Positions 14,659-17,231 of a stretch of DNA of 17,231 nucleotides are shown piece after piece. Below the pieces are notes generated by a model. The model did not search any database and was not told the DNA's origin. It worked only from the letters and a program-made list of their open reading frames with translations. The position numbers and the translations under genes were made by a program. Origin of the DNA: Thermoplasmata archaeon (lineage in GTDB: Archaea > Thermoplasmatota > Thermoplasmata > Thermoplasmatales > Thermoplasmataceae); assembly GCA_021797225.1 (NCBI GenBank), contig JAKAAE010000020.1, positions 1-17,231 of the forward strand. The letters are read 5' to 3'. Positions within the stretch are counted from its first letter, which is position 1. Each line of letters opens with the position of its first letter.

Positions 14659-14969
14659 TTTATCTCCTATTTGATTTCTTTATCAAGGGATTATTTATCA
14701 CTTCTGCCACTGAGGGTACACAGTGGGGATGCGCTCAGAGGCCCCATGTTTCTCATATTTATTTCCCCCATAGTTTACATGAGTTTACAGGAAAAGATTG
14801 GATCTCTGGAAGTCTCTCAGGCATACTGAAAAACCTGAAACACAAGATATTTGAGAAAGAAATTGTAATACAGGAAACAACAAAGAAGCAGAAAGAATTA
14901 TTCTGGAAGCTCGGGATCATAGTGCCTGATACTATGGGAATTTAGGATGTTTCTATGAAAAATCGGAGT
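14659..14969 (+). pseudogene. Probable transposase C-terminal remnant
   Basis: No complete gene is present. One frame ends at TAG 14943-14945 and, from about 14784, reads FTGKDWISGSLSGILKNLKH and then KKQKELFWKLGIIVPDTMGI. It has the look of a transposase tail, but I cannot name the family. There is no start codon or catalytic domain. Upstream in the gap is a hairpin CCACTG-8 nt-CAGTGG (14707-14726). The remnant converges on the helicase gene. Confidence 0.35.
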
Positions 14970-16754
14970 TTATTTATTTATATCGTTTATAATACTTTTT
15001 ACGTGGTCTCCTGTGAGTTTGTCCTCGAAAAATAGTCTCTGTCCAAGTATACCTCTGGTTAATAATACATAATATCTATTTCTTATAAGGTCATATGCCT
15101 TACTATCCCCGGATTTTGCAAGGCTTTTTATAGAGTTATTCTGTCCTATTGCATCAGTTATATGCTCCCATTGAATTTCCCATCCATCTCTCCATACAAA
15201 GTCCCGTCCCCAGACAAGACCAGAGTAATCAGTTTCGAATCCCTGTGTTCCATAAACCGATGCACAATGTGATAATGGTTCAATCTTTCCCTGCCAGTAC
15301 AGTGGGTATTCAGTCTTTTCATTCATTAACCACGGAATATTTACATCTATTCCTCTATACAGGTCAAAACCGGATTGTAGGGGATATCCTATTCTTAAAT
15401 TCTTAATTCCTTTAGGGTTTTCCCTATCGCCACTTGATTCCGTAAAAGCACAGAGTAGGGCAATCTTTTTACTATTTGCCTGTTTTGATTTAAGGTCTTC
15501 CAGAAACTGTAATATGTCATCATGAATTTTAATATCATATTCAAGTCCTTCAGGCTTCGATCCATCAGAAATAAGATAATCAATAAATTTAAGATATTCT
15601 CCTGGCACTCTGAAGGCGGATTTTAATCCCATTTCAATAGCCGAGCCATTATATTTTAGAAAATTCTCCCTTGTTCCGGATTCGTCACCTATTAAAATCT
15701 GTTTATCATCATAAAAATAAACCTTTACCCTGGACCGTTTTTTTGTAGTTTCTATAACAGATTCTGTCATTCTCTGGGCTTCATCATAAATGATTAAATC
15801 CATATCTTTGAAGATTTTACTATCAAAATTTTCCTCACCGATACCAGTCCTTCTCCAGCCTGTTGAATAAAATCTAATTAATGAGCTCAGATTTATTGTA
15901 CCATTCTTTATTTCAAGTACCTGCCTTAAGGTATTTAGAAGTCTGTTATTCCTGTATCCAAGAATTGCATTATAGTGATTGCTTACTGCCTCAATTAGAA
16001 GCTGTACTGCAACAAGAGTTTTTCCTGACCCAGATTCACCCTGAACCAGAAATGTTTTATCCTGATTCGATTTCAGTGCTTCCATAATTTTATTTACAAG
16101 TAATGTTTGCTCTTCGGTAAGGCCGTAGCCCCTACCAAGAAGAACATTAGATACATTATTTAAAAGATCCCTATTATTTTCTTTTAATAAACTTATTAAA
16201 TCTTCATTTATATGAAAAGTGCCGTTAATAATGCCGTCTGCATTTTGGTCATTGCCGGGTGGGCCAATTTTTTCAATTTCACTTTTAAGTTGATCAAGTG
16301 TATTGACCACAGTGCATCTGTTTGAGGTATATGTATTATTATTGTACATATACACAATTCCATTATACTTCATATTGTTTGCACTGGAATGAAAATATCT
16401 AAGCTTGGATAAATAACCTATAAGCTGGTAGCATGGGTCGATATGATCCTCACTATCAGCTATTACAACCCGTTCATTCAGTTGTTTTACATTATGCCAC
16501 CCTTTTGCCTCAATTACCAGTGATCTAACCGTATCAACAATAATATAATCTGCCCTTTCAGTGGAAAAAATCGGTAATTCCGCCAGCAACGGATATTTGC
16601 CTGACACCTTTTTAATGGTTTTATTCAAACTTTTCCATACAGCAATTTGTTCTACAGGTGGTTTCTCTCCATATTGCCTTTCGTAGCCCGAAATGAGTTC
16701 AGAAACCATTGAGTCTTCAGTATCACTATGCGATAGAAAAACAGGTAGATTCAT
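14970..16754 (-). CDS. PD-(D/E)XK nuclease-like plus DUF2075 (SF1-type) helicase protein
   Basis: The 594-residue protein has an N-terminal domain with ERADYIIVD (Asp69) and SLVIEAKGWHN (Glu82, Lys84), the D...ExK spacing of PD-(D/E)XK nucleases. The DUF2075 ATPase follows: Walker A GESGSGKT (239-246), Walker B DLIIYDEAQRM (319-329), motif III VYFYDDKQIL (345-354), FRVPGEYLKF, VYGTQGFETDYSGLVWG, and RNRYYVLLTRG near the end. All core helicase motifs are intact. Such fusions are plausible DNA repair or anti-phage effectors; here the surroundings are mobile-element debris and a toxin-antitoxin remnant. The ATG at 16754 follows ATATATATTTTAAT-like DNA by about 15-25 nt. Confidence 0.85.
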   Translation of the reverse strand: MNLPVFLSHSDTEDSMVSELISGYERQYGEKPPVEQIAVWKSLNKTIKKVSGKYPLLAELPIFSTERADYIIVDTVRSLVIEAKGWHNVKQLNERVVIADSEDHIDPCYQLIGYLSKLRYFHSSANNMKYNGIVYMYNNNTYTSNRCTVVNTLDQLKSEIEKIGPPGNDQNADGIINGTFHINEDLISLLKENNRDLLNNVSNVLLGRGYGLTEEQTLLVNKIMEALKSNQDKTFLVQGESGSGKTLVAVQLLIEAVSNHYNAILGYRNNRLLNTLRQVLEIKNGTINLSSLIRFYSTGWRRTGIGEENFDSKIFKDMDLIIYDEAQRMTESVIETTKKRSRVKVYFYDDKQILIGDESGTRENFLKYNGSAIEMGLKSAFRVPGEYLKFIDYLISDGSKPEGLEYDIKIHDDILQFLEDLKSKQANSKKIALLCAFTESSGDRENPKGIKNLRIGYPLQSGFDLYRGIDVNIPWLMNEKTEYPLYWQGKIEPLSHCASVYGTQGFETDYSGLVWGRDFVWRDGWEIQWEHITDAIGQNNSIKSLAKSGDSKAYDLIRNRYYVLLTRGILGQRLFFEDKLTGDHVKSIINDINK

Positions 16755-16787
16755 AAAACATTAAAATATATATTCTAATAAATCTTT

Positions 16788-16904
16788 CTATTTTATCAGA
16801 CTCTCCGCATGTCTATTAAGGTGATACGCAATTCCTACATATCTCCAGTGTTCTGCCTGATCACGGGAAACTGTATGGGCTAAAACGGGTTTTATGTAGC
16901 TACA
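16788..16904 (-). pseudogene. Unrecognised C-terminal coding remnant
   Basis: The minus strand reads 38 open codons between TGA (16905-16907) and TAG (16788-16790), including VLAHTVSRDQ and AEHWRYVGIAYHLNRHAESL. The composition looks like real protein rather than random AT-rich DNA, but there is no start codon, and I do not recognise the family. Its upstream edge coincides with a perfect 12-bp palindrome ATGTAGCTACAT (16894-16905). It ends just before the helicase promoter. Confidence 0.3.
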
Positions 16905-17022
16905 TCACCTACTATAATTACCATTTTTTATGTAATATTATGGAATTATATTCTCCATGGCCATAGCTTCATCTATGAAGGCATTCCATCACCGTAATAA
17001 GTATAGTACCCGGCATTTGTGC
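16905..17022. other. Non-coding gap between remnants
   Basis: Beyond the upstream edge of the unrecognised remnant I see no gene or RNA. The gap ends at the transposase stop codon and may include the terminal sequence of that insertion element, but no inverted repeat can be paired because the other end is outside the window. Confidence 0.3.
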
Positions 17023-17231
17023 TTATCCATTGTCGTTCATTATCCTCACCCATTTACCCCTTCCCATGGCTATCATTAAGTCCATGAGTGTGATCCATGC
17101 AGATCCTGATCTGATCCTGACCAGGTTTATGAGTAACCATAGATTATATAGAAGAACTGAGAAAAAGAACAGAAAATAGCGTATCTTCATATCCGGTGAG
17201 TGCGTCCTTTCCTTTATATCCTTTTTCTCCA
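17023..17231 (-). CDS. DDE-type transposase, C-terminal end (continues beyond window)
   Basis: The minus strand from base 17229 gives 68 residues to TAA at 17023-17025. The segment RTHSPDMKIRYFLFFFSVLL followed by YNLWLLINLVRIR is the hydrophobic tail seen in many archaeal DDE transposases ('RT.S....R.F.F..s..LYNLW.L.N'), and it ends GRGKWVRIMNDNG. The catalytic part lies to the right of the window, so whether the gene is intact cannot be judged. The exact IS family is not assignable from the tail. Confidence 0.65.
   Translation of the reverse strand, partial: EKKDIKERTHSPDMKIRYFLFFFSVLLYNLWLLINLVRIRSGSAWITLMDLMIAMGRGKWVRIMNDNG

Noticed and set aside
14707..14726. Hairpin CCACTG/CAGTGG as a terminator or att site
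   Set aside because: Only 6 bp with no following T tract and no second copy in the window; probably chance or part of a decayed element.
1..17231. CRISPR array
   Set aside because: No regularly spaced identical repeats of 24-37 nt; the only long repeats are the three tRNA-derived att copies.

Overview
The window reads as a chromosome segment of a cell-wall-less acidophilic archaeon of the Thermoplasmatales, most likely Ferroplasma/Acidiplasma-like. The order is inferred from these features: AT-rich DNA with heavy ATA and AGG codon use, archaeal information genes (Pus10, L21e, Rpo4, DUF655, Dim1/KsgA, RFC small subunit), TATA boxes about 25 nt upstream of apparently leaderless starts, and an archaeal mevalonate cluster. 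The genus is a guess.

Positions 1-9890 are ordinary core genome. A tightly packed + strand operon (pus10 3' end, rpl21e, rpo4, DUF655, ksgA) joins by ATGA overlaps or abutting codons. It converges on a slipin/stomatin gene. Next comes an HMG-CoA synthase, thiolase-like protein and DUF35 Zn-ribbon/OB trio, which in archaea forms one complex feeding the mevalonate pathway for membrane lipids. The thiolase-like member appears to lack both its nucleophilic Cys and its catalytic His. A divergent pair (Asp/Glu-racemase/maleate-isomerase superfamily and ornithine-cyclodeaminase family) is followed by a LysE-type exporter, then purN (minus) and rfcS (plus). The RFC stop codon shares its last base with tRNA-Ala(CGC).

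Positions 9891-13448 are an accessory island built on the tRNA-Ala 3' end. The tRNA end recurs at about 10569-10600 and 13406-13448. Two tandem elements are delimited: a 0.7-kb unit with one membrane-anchored protein, and a 2.8-kb unit with a two-domain Lrp/AsnC-like regulator, an NTF2/SnoaL-like protein and an AlkA/OGG-type DNA glycosylase. Both share the same right arm and neither encodes an integrase, so they look like satellites or relics moved in trans. The genes of the second unit are visibly more GC-rich than the flanking core genes.

Positions 13449-17231 are a decayed accessory zone. It holds an intact VapB/MazE-like antitoxin with a MazF-like toxin broken by an in-frame amber codon and cut off at its 3' end, a DUF2293 protein, a small transposase-like remnant, a large PD-(D/E)XK nuclease plus DUF2075 helicase protein (a defence candidate), an unrecognised C-terminal remnant, and the C-terminus of a DDE transposase running off the right edge.
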